This document shows, one piece after another, positions 1-11,326 of a stretch of 64,000 nucleotides of DNA. Under the pieces are notes generated by a model, which searched no databases, was not told the origin of the DNA, and saw only the letters and a list, made by a program, of their open reading frames with translations. A program made the translations under genes and the position numbers. The DNA is taken from NCBI GenBank assembly GCA_034770075.1, contig JAVJAP010000028.1:372001-436000 (forward strand), in the 5' to 3' direction. The first letter of the stretch is position 1. The number at the start of each line of letters is the position of its first letter. This DNA comes from Aralia elata (Eukaryota > Streptophyta > Magnoliopsida > Apiales > Araliaceae).

Positions 1-964
1 CTCTTTTATTATCTTGAATTTATGTAATTGGTGCTTAGAATTCTAGGTGCATGAAATTAATTCAGCCAAAAAAATTCCCCCAAATATGTATATATACAGG
101 ATGAACTCACCTTATCTTTCTTCTTCACTCCATAGCCTTTCTGCAATTCAATTCCTTATTACTCTCCAAAATCGGGTCTTCTTCATAGTTCATGTTCAGT
201 TCAAGTTACAATAGAACATGACTATCATCAAAGCTTCATAATCGGAATAAAATATCCCAACGATGTTCTTCGACACCGTCGATAACACCCAATAGCAGAT
301 TCAATCAGATCCACAAAAAAAGAAAGGGGAGGAAAAATTGAAGATCCCCTTCACTTATCTTGCTTTCGTTTTCGTTCTGTTGTTGAAAACGTAGATTCCC
401 TTTTGGTCTTGATAGAAAACGTTGATCCACTTTTGGTAATTAATTTATTAATTACTTTTAGGGTATTAATTAATTTACTCCCCTCTTCTTTTTAGTAAGC
501 GGGCTGATCTCATCCTATAAGGAGAGTCATTGAGCAAAGAGCAAAACATGACTAAAAGGGCCGACGATTCACAACTGAATAAACGAAACCACAGAAAGAA
601 GTCATTGAATGAAGGCCCAATCCAGATCAAATTCACGGCAAATCCAAATGCATTTTGGTGAGAGTACTATTTTTGTTCAAGTTTAAATTACTATTTAATT
701 TTTATTTATAATTTTGTTTGTTTTCTTTTTTTTTCCCATTTTTTTTTGTTTTGATTTTATTTTAAATTCAAATTGTAGAGGACGAACCGACTTTTCTAAT
801 ATAAAAGTTCATAGACAATATATTTAAGAGATTATGGATTCTTGACTTTGGCAAAATATGAGTTTGGTTTGGTTTTGGTTTACATAAAATGATTATGGGT
901 CCAAATAAGGACTAAAAGGATCAATTACACTTTCTAGTACATTTTAAAAAAAAAATTGCAATAG
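1..964. other. AT-rich intergenic DNA, no gene seen
   Basis: I see no coding frame, RNA gene or clear terminal repeat in this stretch. It holds short A/T runs and a pyrimidine-rich patch near 100-180. Confidence 0.5.
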
Positions 965-1498
965 TAGTGCACTAACAAAATAATTACAAAAAGAGTGCAT
1001 TTTCAATATTTTATTTACATAATTATTATAATTGACAGTTTGAAATTTATGCCCACTTTCTATAATTAAGGGCTATTCTTTATCTCTCTTTAGATTTCTC
1101 TAATAAATTGCTATTCTTCGGGAGGAAGAAAACAACACTAGCCGTAATTACAAACTTCTTGTTAATGCGGCCACTCTAATTACAAACTTCTTGTTAATGC
1201 AAAATAAACACCGAAATGCAATTTAAATAAAACATTATCCTATACACAAAACAAGCCATCATCTCTAGGTAATAATTAAAGGAGCATGAATATCTTATGC
1301 TAGGCTCTATATGTATGTATGCCAACAGAAGAGCAATAACCCTGCAAAAGATGCCAGGGGAGAATCATACTGTTTGGAATTATGAGTTTCACATCTAGAT
1401 TCCAATTATAAGCTACAACAGAGTTTTCATCGTCTCCTTCTCACAGTTTATAGGTTTAACATTTAAAAAAATTGTGGTGCAAGTTGTTGTTTGTTAGT

Positions 1499-1540
1499 TT
1501 TTTTTTTTGTTTTTTTTTTTTTTGGGGGGGGGGGGGGCAG
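1499..1540. repeat. Poly-T followed by poly-G tract
   Basis: A long T run is followed directly by about a dozen G. It is a simple homopolymer junction and a likely source of sequencing or assembly error. Confidence 0.7.
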
Positions 1541-1757
1541 TGTGGTGTGGGGTGGGGCGGTAGAGTTCAAGCTAAATACAAGTTATGGGATTAACACATT
1601 CACTACAAGAACAATTACGAGCAGTCAATATAGTTAGATCTAATTTACATCACCCTGAAAAGATAGTATCAAAAGTAAGCAAGAAAAGATCGGGGAGCCA
1701 AAAAATGAGTAACCAAAATATATCTAATTGGTAACCAATAGTCTGAAACATGCTTGT

Positions 1758-2250
1758 GAATGGTAACCAAATCAATAGAATGTAGTAACCAAAATAAATC
1801 TAATCAGTAACCAAAATTATGAAACACATTGTTTGCAACTATCAATTTTTATAAAAAAAACAAAATAATATTGTGAATGGTAACCAAATCAATAGTATAT
1901 AGTAACTAAAATATATCTAATTGGTAACCAAAAGCCGTGCTTGTGAATGGTAACCAAATCAATAGTACGTAGTAACCAAAATAAATCTAATTGGTAACCA
2001 AAATTATGAAACACATTGTTTGCAACTATCAATTTTTTTAAAAAAAAACAATAGTGTGAATGGTAACCAAATCAATAGTATATAGTAACAAAAATAAATC
2101 TAATTGGTAACCAAAATTATGAAACATATTGTATGCAACTATCAATTTTTATAAAAAAAAACAAAACAATATTGCGAATGGTAACCAAATCAATAGTACG
2201 TAGTAACCAAAATATATTTAATTGGTAACCAAAAGTCTGAAACAGTACAC
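1758..2250. repeat. Degenerate tandem repeat built on GTAACCAAA
   Basis: The phrase GAATGGTAACCAAATCAATA recurs at about 1758, 1874, 1944, 2055 and 2174. Spacings are near 116, 70, 111 and 119 bp, giving five units of roughly 115 bp with one short unit. Within each unit GGTAACCAAA appears again, so there is a shorter nested periodicity. No coding frame runs through it. Confidence 0.75.
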
Positions 2251-2863
2251 GACATTTAGCAACTATCAATCTTTAAAAACTCCAAATTAAAAGAAAAATT
2301 AAATTAAAAGCTCTATCCCAATCACTCTCTGCTCTCTATAGCTTATATTATTCTGATGTGAACTCAGAATCTTTATATCCCTCAATGTTTCTGTATCAAG
2401 AACATTGTCCCATTGATTTTCGCTCAACTCATTTGAGCCAACCAGCCGAAAAACTGTCAAATGAACCCCCATTGATCTCACCATACGTTTAGCATACTTA
2501 TTGACCTCTGCACATTACTTTCGAAAATAATTTTATCCTGTTGACTCCATTTTCGATGAAAAGGAAGGATGATTAGTGCTGTTAGCTTGTCAAACGCTAG
2601 GGAGCAAATGTCGTGGTACATGAATTTGGTGAGGGACATTGAAAGTGAAGACCTGAACTAAAACCAATCCTGAATACTGGCGCTCAAAGTTTTGAAAAAC
2701 ATCCATCATTTGTTGAAACCGTTTGAGGATTTTTTTTTTAGTTTGAAATATTTGGTAACTGCCGATAAGATAATGACAGTTACTCCCCATGATTTCAGCA
2801 TTTGAAAGATAGAGAATGGTTACTATTTTGCACTCTTTTTGTAATTATTTTGTTAGTGCACTA

Positions 2864-3698
2864 ATATTATAATTTCTATACAATTGTTGTATATTACTGT
2901 AAAGAACTCAGACTAAAATCACATTATCTATTTTTAATATAGTTTGAATTCAAATGGTTATAGTTTTAATATAAGTCGGCTCATATTTTACTTTTTGAGA
3001 TTTATGTACTTTCTCTCTTTCCATCTTCCTTTAATTAATTATCTCTCTTTAATTTTTCTAATACATTATTTTTTTAAAATAGATTAATATTTTTTCTCTC
3101 TCTAAAATTTTTTGTGTTTCTCTAAACAAACTTGCACACTCTCTCTAGAAATTTTGTATTCTCTCTCTCTAAATTCTTTTATACACTTTCTCTCTCTTAA
3201 TTCTTTATTCACTTTCTCTCATTGTACTTTATCGGCCTGGTTCAATATTAGTAGTAATAAAACAAAATAAATACTATCATTTCCATAAATTATTTGTTTT
3301 ACAAGAGGAGCAACACGGAGCATATTTTTAATTTTTGACTGAGATTCACAAATAGTATAAATAAAAATAGATAGAATCAAAACTGTTGAATAGAAATTTT
3401 TGCCATTTAAGGGGCTAAATTGAAATTGAGACAACTTGGAGGAACACTTTGCAATTCAGCCTTTCCTGAATTAAATCAAACACCTTGGGTAACTAGAGCT
3501 CCGAGTGCATGTTAAGCGATGAATTTCTTCAATAATTTATGAGAATTGATATTTTCACAAGTAAAATTTGATATTTTGACAATATAGCTCTCACATTAGT
3601 GTGAGACCCATATACTATAAGAACTTGTGGAATTATTACTTTTACTTGTAGAAATATTAATTCCCTAATTTATTAAAAAATGAGCCGAATAATATATA
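2864..3698. other. Intergenic, CT-rich tracts
   Basis: Runs of TCTCTC lie around 3010-3220. The single 71-codon minus frame here (3219-3434) has no recognisable domain and low-complexity composition, so I do not call it a gene. Confidence 0.45.
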
Positions 3699-4267
3699 CT
3701 CCTTCCGTCCTGTATTAAACGTCCTAATTGATTTCGTCACACTAATTAATAATATATTTTTTTAACCTATATTGCCCTTACAAATTACTTATTAAGTGAA
3801 GTATTCATTCACTTTTCTATGACCTCAACATTAATTATTCCTTCCCAGTTCTCTAGATTATTTTTATTGTTATTCTCACATTCCAATAAGTATATTTCTC
3901 TCTCCAAACCCACCTACTAATTACATGCATATCAATATAAATGAAACATGAAGGACATAAATTTATGTGGTGCTTGTAAAAGAGAGTACCAAAAGTTAAA
4001 ATGAATAGAGAAAAAGAGGTTAGAGAGTCATTAAATAGAAGATGCTATACTAATAATATGAGAGAGAAAGTGATACTTATAACAATACATCACTTCCCAA
4101 TATAAACTTTTTATCATTTCTTAAGTTTCCAACAAAAGTTGACAAAAACGATTATGAGGGTATAAGTGAAAAAATAAGATAAAAATAGTTACTAATATAG
4201 AAATAGGACATTTATTTTGGAACATCCTAAAAAAGAAATTAGGACGTTTAATACGGGACGGGGGAAG
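3699..4267. mobile_element. Stowaway-like MITE
   Basis: The left end CTCCTTCCGTCCTGTATTAA and the right end (reverse complement CTTCCCCCGTCCCGTATTAA) are terminal inverted repeats of about 31 bp, flanked by TA on both sides (3697-3698 and 4268-4269). A CTCCCTCCGTCCC-type end with a TA target site is the hallmark of Stowaway/Tc1-mariner MITEs. It is 569 bp and has no coding capacity. Confidence 0.8.
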
Positions 4268-4460
4268 TAATATGTTTCAGAGTGGAATAATGTAATTACC
4301 ATGATGAAGAAGAAAAATTATCCAGTCTATAAGAGCTCGACCTATTAAAAAGTGGATATGGGTTGGTTATAGATTACGAAATATGGTTATGGTTCTATTT
4401 AAGAACTAAAACCATATAACATGTTTTTACTATGAGTTATGTGAGTTAGAATCAAATAGA

Positions 4461-4902
4461 CTCATGGTTTTAAAACCCGGCACAAACTGACGGTCGGACC
4501 GGTAAAAACTAGAACCGGTCCACCTTCCGGTCCAGTTTGGACCAATGACTCGGTTTTGGTCAAAACCCGAGTTTGCCCGTTGACCACCGCTTTAACCGGT
4601 GGTCCAACCGGTAAACCCGGTTAATTGACCTGGTTAACCCGATTTTTAATATTTTTTTATCAAAAAAAAATTAATATTAAAATTAGCCACTTTTATTAAT
4701 ATTGTAACTCATCTTTATTATGTTTTAGTTCATAAAAAACGAGATTTTTAAAATTTTATTAATTACTAATTACTAATAATATTTATTTTAATATATTAAT
4801 GACGTCATTGAGTCAATAACGGTCCGACCACTGGTTGGACTAGTGACCCACCCACCGGGTACCTTTTCCGATTCAATGACCGGTCCGGGTCTGAGAACCT
4901 TG
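4461..4902. mobile_element. MITE with GGTTTTAAAACC-type ends
   Basis: The left end CATGGTTTTAAAACCCGG pairs with the reverse complement of the right end, CAAGGTTCTCAGACCCGG. Both subterminal regions are rich in ACCGGT/CCGG words while the middle (4640-4800) is AT-rich. CAAATAG precedes the left end and follows the right end, suggesting a 7-9 bp target duplication (hAT or Mutator type). I cannot choose between these superfamilies. Confidence 0.55.
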
Positions 4903-4986
4903 CAAATAGTTATAGGTCCAATATAAAATCGACCCATATTTTAAATTTTAAGCTTACTATTATTATGGCCCAATGAAATAAATTAC

Positions 4987-4988
<2 letters not shown>

Positions 4989-5022
<34 letters not shown>
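4989..5022. repeat. (TA)n microsatellite
   Basis: An uninterrupted TA dinucleotide run of about 16 units. Confidence 0.9.
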
Positions 5023-5023
<1 letters not shown>

Positions 5024-5219
5024 ATTTTTTATATTCCTTTAACTTATCTCTCTAATTTTTTTCATACATTCTCTCTCACTCTAAATTTTTTTATACACTC
5101 AAATTTTTACATTCTCTCTAAAAATTTTATAACTCTCTCTAAAGAAAATCAATTTTGTCACAAACTTGGTTTGGTTTCACTAATTGTTGGTTCAACTTTC
5201 CTATTAATACTAGTTGATA

Positions 5220-5241
5220 GCCCGTGCAATGCACGGGCTAG
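5220..5241 (+). other. Possible Helitron 3' terminus
   Basis: An 8-bp perfect stem GCCCGTGC / GCACGGGC with an AAT loop is followed directly by CTAG and then T. Helitron 3' ends carry a GC-rich hairpin just before CTRR and insert between A and T. Here the hairpin abuts CTAG with almost no spacer, and no matching TC 5' end or helicase was found, so this is only a candidate. Confidence 0.35.
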
Positions 5242-6680
5242 TTTGAATAATAGTTTGACTAACCTAAACCTGAATATATCTAACAAAAAATACATTCATT
5301 AAAGCATAAGAACATCAAACAGTTGAAATGCACTAACCAACCGAATTAAGTAACAATACGATATGAATAATTTTGCAAAATTTTAAGATTTCACTCAAAT
5401 TATGAATCCTCAAAGTAGAAATTCAAAATAGAAAAAGCTGCTAAATTTTGGCATACCTGTGACGAACTTCGAAGTCAAATACAACTGACCGGAGGATGGG
5501 GCTAATTGAACTCTGCTATGGATTGAAGTAATGGAAAATACCCAAGAGCATGGGCTAATTTAATGGTCGTAACAATCACAATCCTTGAATGCAATGGAAC
5601 CTGTTTCAAACACAATCAATATCTTCAATTGTTTTCCCTTATCATTATCGATTTACCATCAATCTTCTCCTTTGTAAAATAATAAAGAAAAAAAAACTTA
5701 AAAATCAAAAAAAAAAAATAATGACTTCTAAATTATTAGAAATTTAACCGGCAAAATAATGTGTGAGAATTGGATACCTTTTGCAACTTCTATAGCAACT
5801 AGTATGCTTTGGACCAAATTAGTGTTTGTTTATTTAGTCTCTATGCAAGCAAAAATTCAAACATTTAAAATCAACATCTATGTAACTTAATAAGTAAAAT
5901 GATGGTGAAATCAATGATGTGATACTTATTTGGTCTTCCTATGCACAGATTGACAAAGTAATAACATCCTTTTACGAATATCGTGCATTCTCTTTACTTT
6001 GGGGGCTGCCTTCCCTGCACATGCATTATTGTTAGGCAAAACAGATTATGGTTGCAGGGCAGGGTTGAACTATGAAGAAATATAGTAAACATTGTGCTCT
6101 TGCTGGACAGTGGACACCACTACTTGGTTGTAGTGAAATTCTTTCTTGTCCACCAAGAAGGTTATGGATCGTGAATATGTAAATGAATTTGCAAAAATCT
6201 ACAGTGTATTAGTGTATTGTATTTATTTTTACTCCCCTGCTAGATAAACACTTCTAATATAAGTAGACTTATGGACAAAGGTAATATGTACAATTTAGTC
6301 CCTTCATTATCAAAGATTCGAAATATATAATGTGCAAATATAATCAAACCTTAAGATTTACTATCTAACTGGCCAGCCCACTCCATCCGATCATCTCCAA
6401 AAATTTTAAATAAAAAACAAATACCAAAATTTTATATACAAAACAACATATGCGCCTTCGTCACATAATGAGAGTCCCCATTCAAAAGCCAAAGCCGGAA
6501 CGAAATTATGAATGTAAAATCAAAGCTAAATCTTTAAGCTAATCTATGAGTGTAACATCAATATTTAGAAGTACCAAAGCAACACTGTGAATAACTGGAG
6601 ATCAATTGAAGAATCCCATCAACATGAAACCATAACAATATAGTGAACGATTTTGTGTTTGAACAAATTGATGAAAATAA
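5242..6680. other. Intergenic, no gene recognised
   Basis: No open frame of length and no terminal repeats were recognised. The stretch around 5990-6170 is less AT-rich than its surroundings, but neither strand gives a recognisable peptide. Confidence 0.4.
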
Positions 6681-6900
6681 AATTCCATATCACAGACCCA
6701 ATTTGTTATTTAGAACAAATTCATGAAGAAAGAACCCAAATCACATACCCAATTTTCATGAAGAAAATACCCCAAAACACATACCCATTCATTTTCGAAC
6801 AAATTCATTAACACAAAAACCCCAAATCACATACCCAATTCATTTTTGAATAAATTCATCAAGAAAAAAGTAAATCTCGGAGAGGATTTCTCTGTGTGTG

Positions 6901-6931
<31 letters not shown>

Positions 6932-7304
6932 ACAAACAGAGAAGCATGAAAAAAAAGGACTCACCTCCATTTTATTGGTGATTTCGATTTCCAAATTACT
7001 AGGCACATGAAGTTTCCAAACATCAAGTTCTAGAGATATATATGCAGATTATAGAAGCAGAGATTTTTGACTTTAAAGGGTTTAAAATCCCCATATCGAC
7101 TAAGAAGATTAACCAGGGATAAAAAAATCCACAAAATTCCATATCACAGACCCAATTTGTTATTTAGAACAAATTCATGAAGAAAGAACCCAAATCACAT
7201 ACCCAATTTTCATGAAAAAAAAACCCCAAAACACATACCCATTCATTTTTGAATAAATTCATGAAGAAAAAAGTACTAAATCTCACAGAGGATTTTTGTG
7301 TGTG

Positions 7305-7335
<31 letters not shown>

Positions 7336-7468
7336 ATTCAAATAGAGAAGCATGAAAAAACTCACCTCCATTCTATTGCTGATTTCGATTTCCAAATTAC
7401 TGGGCACATGAAGTTTTCAAAAATCAAGTTCTAGAGATGTATCTGCAGATTATAGAAGCAGACATTTT
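6681..7468. repeat. Tandem duplication, 454-bp offset, with microsatellites
   Basis: The sequence from 6681 to about 7067 recurs from 7135 to about 7468, beginning AATTCCATATCACAGACCCA in both. Each copy carries its own TG/TA microsatellite (6893-6931 and 7299-7335) that has diverged in length, and copy 2 lacks about 50 bp of an internal direct repeat. It ends just before the copia 5' LTR. Confidence 0.8.
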
Positions 7469-7527
7469 AGTTGTAGTTGCTTTATTCCACTTTTTCCTCT
7501 TGTTGTGAGTAGGTTGATGAAATAAAT

Positions 7528-7798
7528 GTTGGTATTAAGCTGGTTGGTGGCTCACTATATGTAGTGGGTTAGTGGTGGCCGATTTTGTTGAAGATAGAGC
7601 ACGCCATTATTGACAAAGGTGTGCTCTAATCTCCTATATAAACCTATGTATCCTCTTTTTATAAATTATCCCTTATTTTTCAGTTGTTATAAATTCAGTG
7701 CTACCTCCGTGGAGTAGGCGATTTATCGAACCACGTAAATCTTTGTGTTTCTGTGTGTATGATAATTCCCACTTTGATTTAGTAGCTTCCACACAACA
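7528..7798 (+). repeat. 5' LTR of the old copia element
   Basis: This 271-bp copy runs TG to CA. It differs from the 3' copy at many scattered positions and lacks the 13-bp duplication (GTAGTATCTTCCG) seen near the end of that copy. Confidence 0.9.
7635..7642 (+). promoter_or_regulatory. TATA box in copia LTR
   Basis: TATATAAA sits about 160 bp before the LTR end, the expected place for the element's promoter. The 3' LTR keeps the same TATATAAA. Confidence 0.6.
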
Positions 7799-7800
7799 AA

Positions 7801-7813
7801 TTGGTATCAAGAC
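7801..7813 (+). other. Primer-binding site of the copia element
   Basis: TTGGTATCAAGAC begins two bases after the LTR end. TGGTATCAGAGC is complementary to the 3' end of initiator tRNA-Met and is the usual copia PBS; this copy has diverged at the last few bases. Confidence 0.65.
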
Positions 7814-8348
7814 CCACAATTGTTCAAACCACCCAGAAATTAAAGTGGTCGAAATTTTGTTCTGATCATACCAGGAGATAGCCCTCGTCGCCAGGAGTCC
7901 AACGGAACAAAAAACGTGTCATTTGGATGTCGTATGCCCTCGAAAATCGTGGTTAAAGTAACTGTAAAAAAAAGTCTGCAATTCGGGCGAAGAAGAAGAA
8001 GTTCGCGGGTCGACCCGACCCAGAAACCCGGCCCGGTCCGACCCGATTATCCGACACAACAGAACAGTGGGTCGAACCGACCCAGCGGCTGGGTCGACCT
8101 AGTGATATTAGCACTGCATCAGCAAACGGCGTCAGAATATTCCGTTAAAGAAAACGGAAAATTCCGTTAAAATTGTTTTGGTATTTTGATCCGTTTGAAC
8201 TCGTTTTAAGTCCGTTTTTGACAAACTCAGTATCATTTCCAAGGTTTTGGACCATTCTGGACGCAACCGTGCCATCCGTTTCTACTAATTACGCTCCTAA
8301 GGTACTGTTGTTACTTAGTTGAGCTATGTAAGTTTGTTTTGAAGCACA

Positions 8349-8424
8349 ATGGATGGTTCAAAAGGCGAACAAAAAGTTGAGGATCAAAACCCACCATCCA
8401 CCAACAGTTCTTGGCAAAGAAGTT
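8349..8424 (+). pseudogene. Copia gag, N-terminal stub cut by insertion
   Basis: An ATG at 8349 opens a frame starting MDGSKGEQKVEDQN that runs 25 codons into the AAGTT target site at 8420-8424, where the Tat 5' LTR begins. The same frame resumes after the second AAGTT at 26104-26108 with the typical copia gag motif KFDGTNNFSMWQ. The phase match across the insertion supports ATG 8349 as the original gag start. The preceding 7814-8348 is untranslated leader. Confidence 0.75.
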
Positions 8425-8724
8425 TGTAGACACCCAAATTTTGCGTTTCCTTCTACTAACCATGACAGGAGGGCGAAATCGTCAATTGAACCGGCTTGCG
8501 GGAGCAAAGGAGCGGGCATAAGGGCAAGCGCCCGGCACCGCCGTAATGTTTTGGGCAACCCAAGTTTACGTGACAATAAAGCCGTCCGAGGCAGGCATTT
8601 CCGAATGAGGTGGCACGTCTCCCGGAAATTCCCGGACTGCAGAATACGAGCCTGTCAGCGAAAACCGACGTTGCGGCACGAAAAGCGAGGCGTGGCACGA
8701 AAATCGAGAAAGTCAAGCCCGCCA

Positions 8725-8871
8725 GCCGCGGATAGATCTGCGGCCAAGTGGGTGCGCCAGCACGGAAACCAGGAAATCAGCACTACCAGCTGAGTGCGAT
8801 GGGAGGCGTGCCAGCTGGCCAGCCGCAGATCCATCTGCGGCCAGCCGCAGATAGATCTTGCGGCTGGCTTT
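8725..8871 (+). promoter_or_regulatory. Three short palindromes upstream of the LTR TATA box
   Basis: The word GCCGCAGAT-NN-ATCTGCGGC occurs around 8832-8851 (perfect 9-bp arms, CC spacer), with variants at 8725-8745 and 8844-8870. The last is perfect in the 3' LTR but carries one extra T in this copy. Their place just upstream of TATTTAAG suggests transcription-factor sites or cruciform structure; this is inference. Confidence 0.5.
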
Positions 8872-8879
8872 GGCCAGCC

Positions 8880-8887
8880 TATTTAAG
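8880..8887 (+). promoter_or_regulatory. TATA box of the Tat LTR
   Basis: TATTTAAG follows the GC-rich palindrome block and precedes an AT-rich region, as expected for the U3/R promoter. The 3' LTR has the same word at 24452-24459. Confidence 0.55.
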
Positions 8888-10534
8888 CCCAGCTTCGGGC
8901 AGCATACAGGAGGTTGGAAGAAATTTGGAAGAAGAAGGATTCAGCACAACAGCAGCACGGAATTTGAGAGAAAAATAGTAGATTTTGCAACAAAAATAGG
9001 AAGAAAAGAGAGGAAAAAGAGAGAAATTTTTACTCCTTTAATTTTGATTGTATCAAATATATTTCTCATACTATTCAAATACACCCAAGACTTCATCCTT
9101 TTGAGATCATTTTGCAAGGTAAAAATTCCCTTTGGTTATAACAATTCATATCATCTTATTTGCTTAGATGGGATGTAGTTTTCATGTATATTGTTGAACA
9201 ATCATGGATTAGGGATTACTAGTGAAGGTTCCATCGGAATAAAATTCTTCCTAATAACCCGAGGATATCCAAGTGATGAAATTTCTAGCTTGTTTAGGGT
9301 GATTTATTGGGTGTAATTTATTTAGATTGTCATTTCCGGATATCATGGTATATTAGATAAATCCGGGTTGGTTAGTTATGTAGAATTCATTTTGTAGGCA
9401 TGTATTAATCTCGTGTGAGCCTAGGAATGCGACCCCGTGGTCCAAATCCGATAATGGACGTTTTTGATGTATGTGATAGATTCAAGATGCTCGTTTTGTA
9501 ACATGTAACCATTGGGCCTTAAAACGACGCTAAGGCGAGGATCGGGTTTAAGGCCCCGTACTAGTGGAATATGTGATTGTTGGCGTTCGGGGATATTTTG
9601 ATGGTTTACATGCCCATGAATAGCCCCGACGCGTGTTCATGCTTGATTAAATCTTGTGACACAAAAATGATTTCAAAGATTAAACCATGAAGATTTTCAT
9701 AAAATCAATCAAATTAGGTTATTAGCTTCACGAAGATAAAAAATTGGAAATGCTAATGAATGTCGATTCCTATTTGACGAGAAGGCAAAGGAAAATCGTT
9801 TTCAAACATCACAAAAATGATTTTATAAATAAATGGCGTTTTATTAAACCGTTGTGCATAGGGTTAAAGAGATTCTAGAAGTTGCCCATCATTTGAGTTA
9901 CAAAAGCAACGTATAGATCTCGATTCCTATTTTGACGAAGGTTTAAAACTCTTGTTTCACCAAAACGACACCTAATGAAAGTCTCATTGTTTTGACAAAT
10001 TAAAATCAAAACCTTTCTCATAAAGAATAAAGCTTTCTCGTATAAGCCGAAAAGACATTCCGAAGCGTTTTCAAATTAAAGCACGACTTTCCCTAAAAAT
10101 CCAAATGATTCTTTCATACAAACTCACCACAACATTCACATAGGCACACACACACACACACGCGCACACACACACATTTCATGAATTAAAGGATAGGAAA
10201 GCATCAAGATTGCGGTAACCGTGTTTCACGGAAGTCGAGGGGTGCCTAACACCTTCCCCTCACTTAAGCAAGCTCCCGAACTCTATGAATCTCGATTCGC
10301 AGACTAATTAATTCGGAGTCACATATGAGCCAGCGATTTATAAAAAACGAAAACTCGGATGAGTTGGTACATCCATTTCAAATATACCAACTGGCGACTC
10401 TGGTTAATTGGCTCATCATAAAAAACGATCTTTCAAAACCCCGTCGACATCAATGCCGATCTTTTCCAAAAGAATCATTAAATCAAAAGGCTAAAATTGG
10501 AAAAGACTAGAAGGGAGAAAACTCGGCGTCGACA

Positions 10535-11326
10535 GCTGGCGACTCTGCTGGGGACTTTAGAGGGCTTAAGCCGCTTTCAAATCTTGATGCTTTCTTATTC
10601 TTTAAATTTATGAATATGTGTGGGTGTGCGATTTTGTGATCTTTTGTACGTTTTGTTGTGTGAATGTGTGTTTGTGTCCAAATAAGTGAATATCTGAATG
10701 GAATTGCTTTACTTTTAAAGTAATCATTTGCATACGGTGAGGACGATGAATGTGAATGTATGTTGAGAGAGTACCTCCTCCTGAGGCGAACCCGTCGGTT
10801 GCTTATTACTGGACTCGATGGGGCTGCTCCCCGGAGATGGCTCAGGAAACGCACCACTCAAATCCGCTCCAATCGAAAGGGCTCAAACGAGTAGATTGCG
10901 AAGATTTGGGAACCTTCATGCCGAAAAGCCCGCGAGAGTAACCCTAGGGTAGGTCAGCCTCAGATTAACCCAACGCAGGAAAAGTCTCTTCATGCCTTTT
11001 TACCTTTATATGTCTAAATGTCATGATCTCATTCAATATTCATACATCCCTTTTCTGTGTCGAAAGAGATTACTAACCGCTGTGAATTGCAGGGAATAGT
11101 TGGGGGAGCATAATAAAGCATGTTTAGCATTGGTTATGGCACTAAAGGACTACTAACTTTCTCTTTTGCAGGGAAAGATTAAAAAACCCAAAAAACACAC
11201 AAAATTACAGTTTTAGCATGCATCCATTTTGCGTTTCCCCCAGACTAAACTTCGAACCATTGTCTCTGCAGGATTGCTCCTCAAACCCGTTCGCAGTCTA
11301 AGAAAGCCCAGGTCTCTACCTCTGAA
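10535..11326 (+). other. Tat leader with primer-binding site
   Basis: TGGCGACTCTGCTGGGGA (10537-10554) starts two bases after the LTR and is the primer-binding site. It resembles the site reported as tRNA-Arg-complementary in Ogre/Tat elements, though I cannot check the tRNA here. The remaining 770 bp up to the gag ATG hold only one short frame (10756-10941) without a recognised domain, so I treat it as untranslated leader. Confidence 0.6.

Larger units (their letters stand above)
965..2863. mobile_element. 1.9 kb element bounded by 35-bp inverted repeats
   Basis: Positions 965-999 and 2829-2863 are perfect reverse complements; the shared core begins TAGTGCACTAACAAAATAAT. Weaker complementarity extends about 20 bp further out on each side. 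Inside are a poly-T/poly-G tract (1499-1540), a degenerate tandem repeat (1758-2250) and two short minus-strand open frames (2299-2484, 2590-2790) that I do not recognise. The structure suits a non-autonomous DNA transposon carrying filler or captured sequence. No transposase is visible and I could not fix a target-site duplication, so the superfamily is open. Confidence 0.5.
8425..10534 (+). repeat. 5' LTR of the Tat element
   Basis: This 2110-bp copy runs TG to CA. GC-rich at the 5' third (to about 8930), then AT-rich. A CA/CG microsatellite lies at 10147-10177. The LTR holds short open frames (for example at 8353-8793 and 8858-9178) without known domains. Confidence 0.93.

Noticed and set aside
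8353..8793. 146-codon frame across the 5' LTR start
   Set aside because: It runs from the copia leader across the insertion junction into the LTR. The same LTR part recurs at 24000-24370 in a different context, and there is no domain.
10507..10857. 116-codon minus frame at the Tat LTR/leader junction
   Set aside because: It overlaps the LTR end and PBS on the opposite strand and has low-complexity composition.
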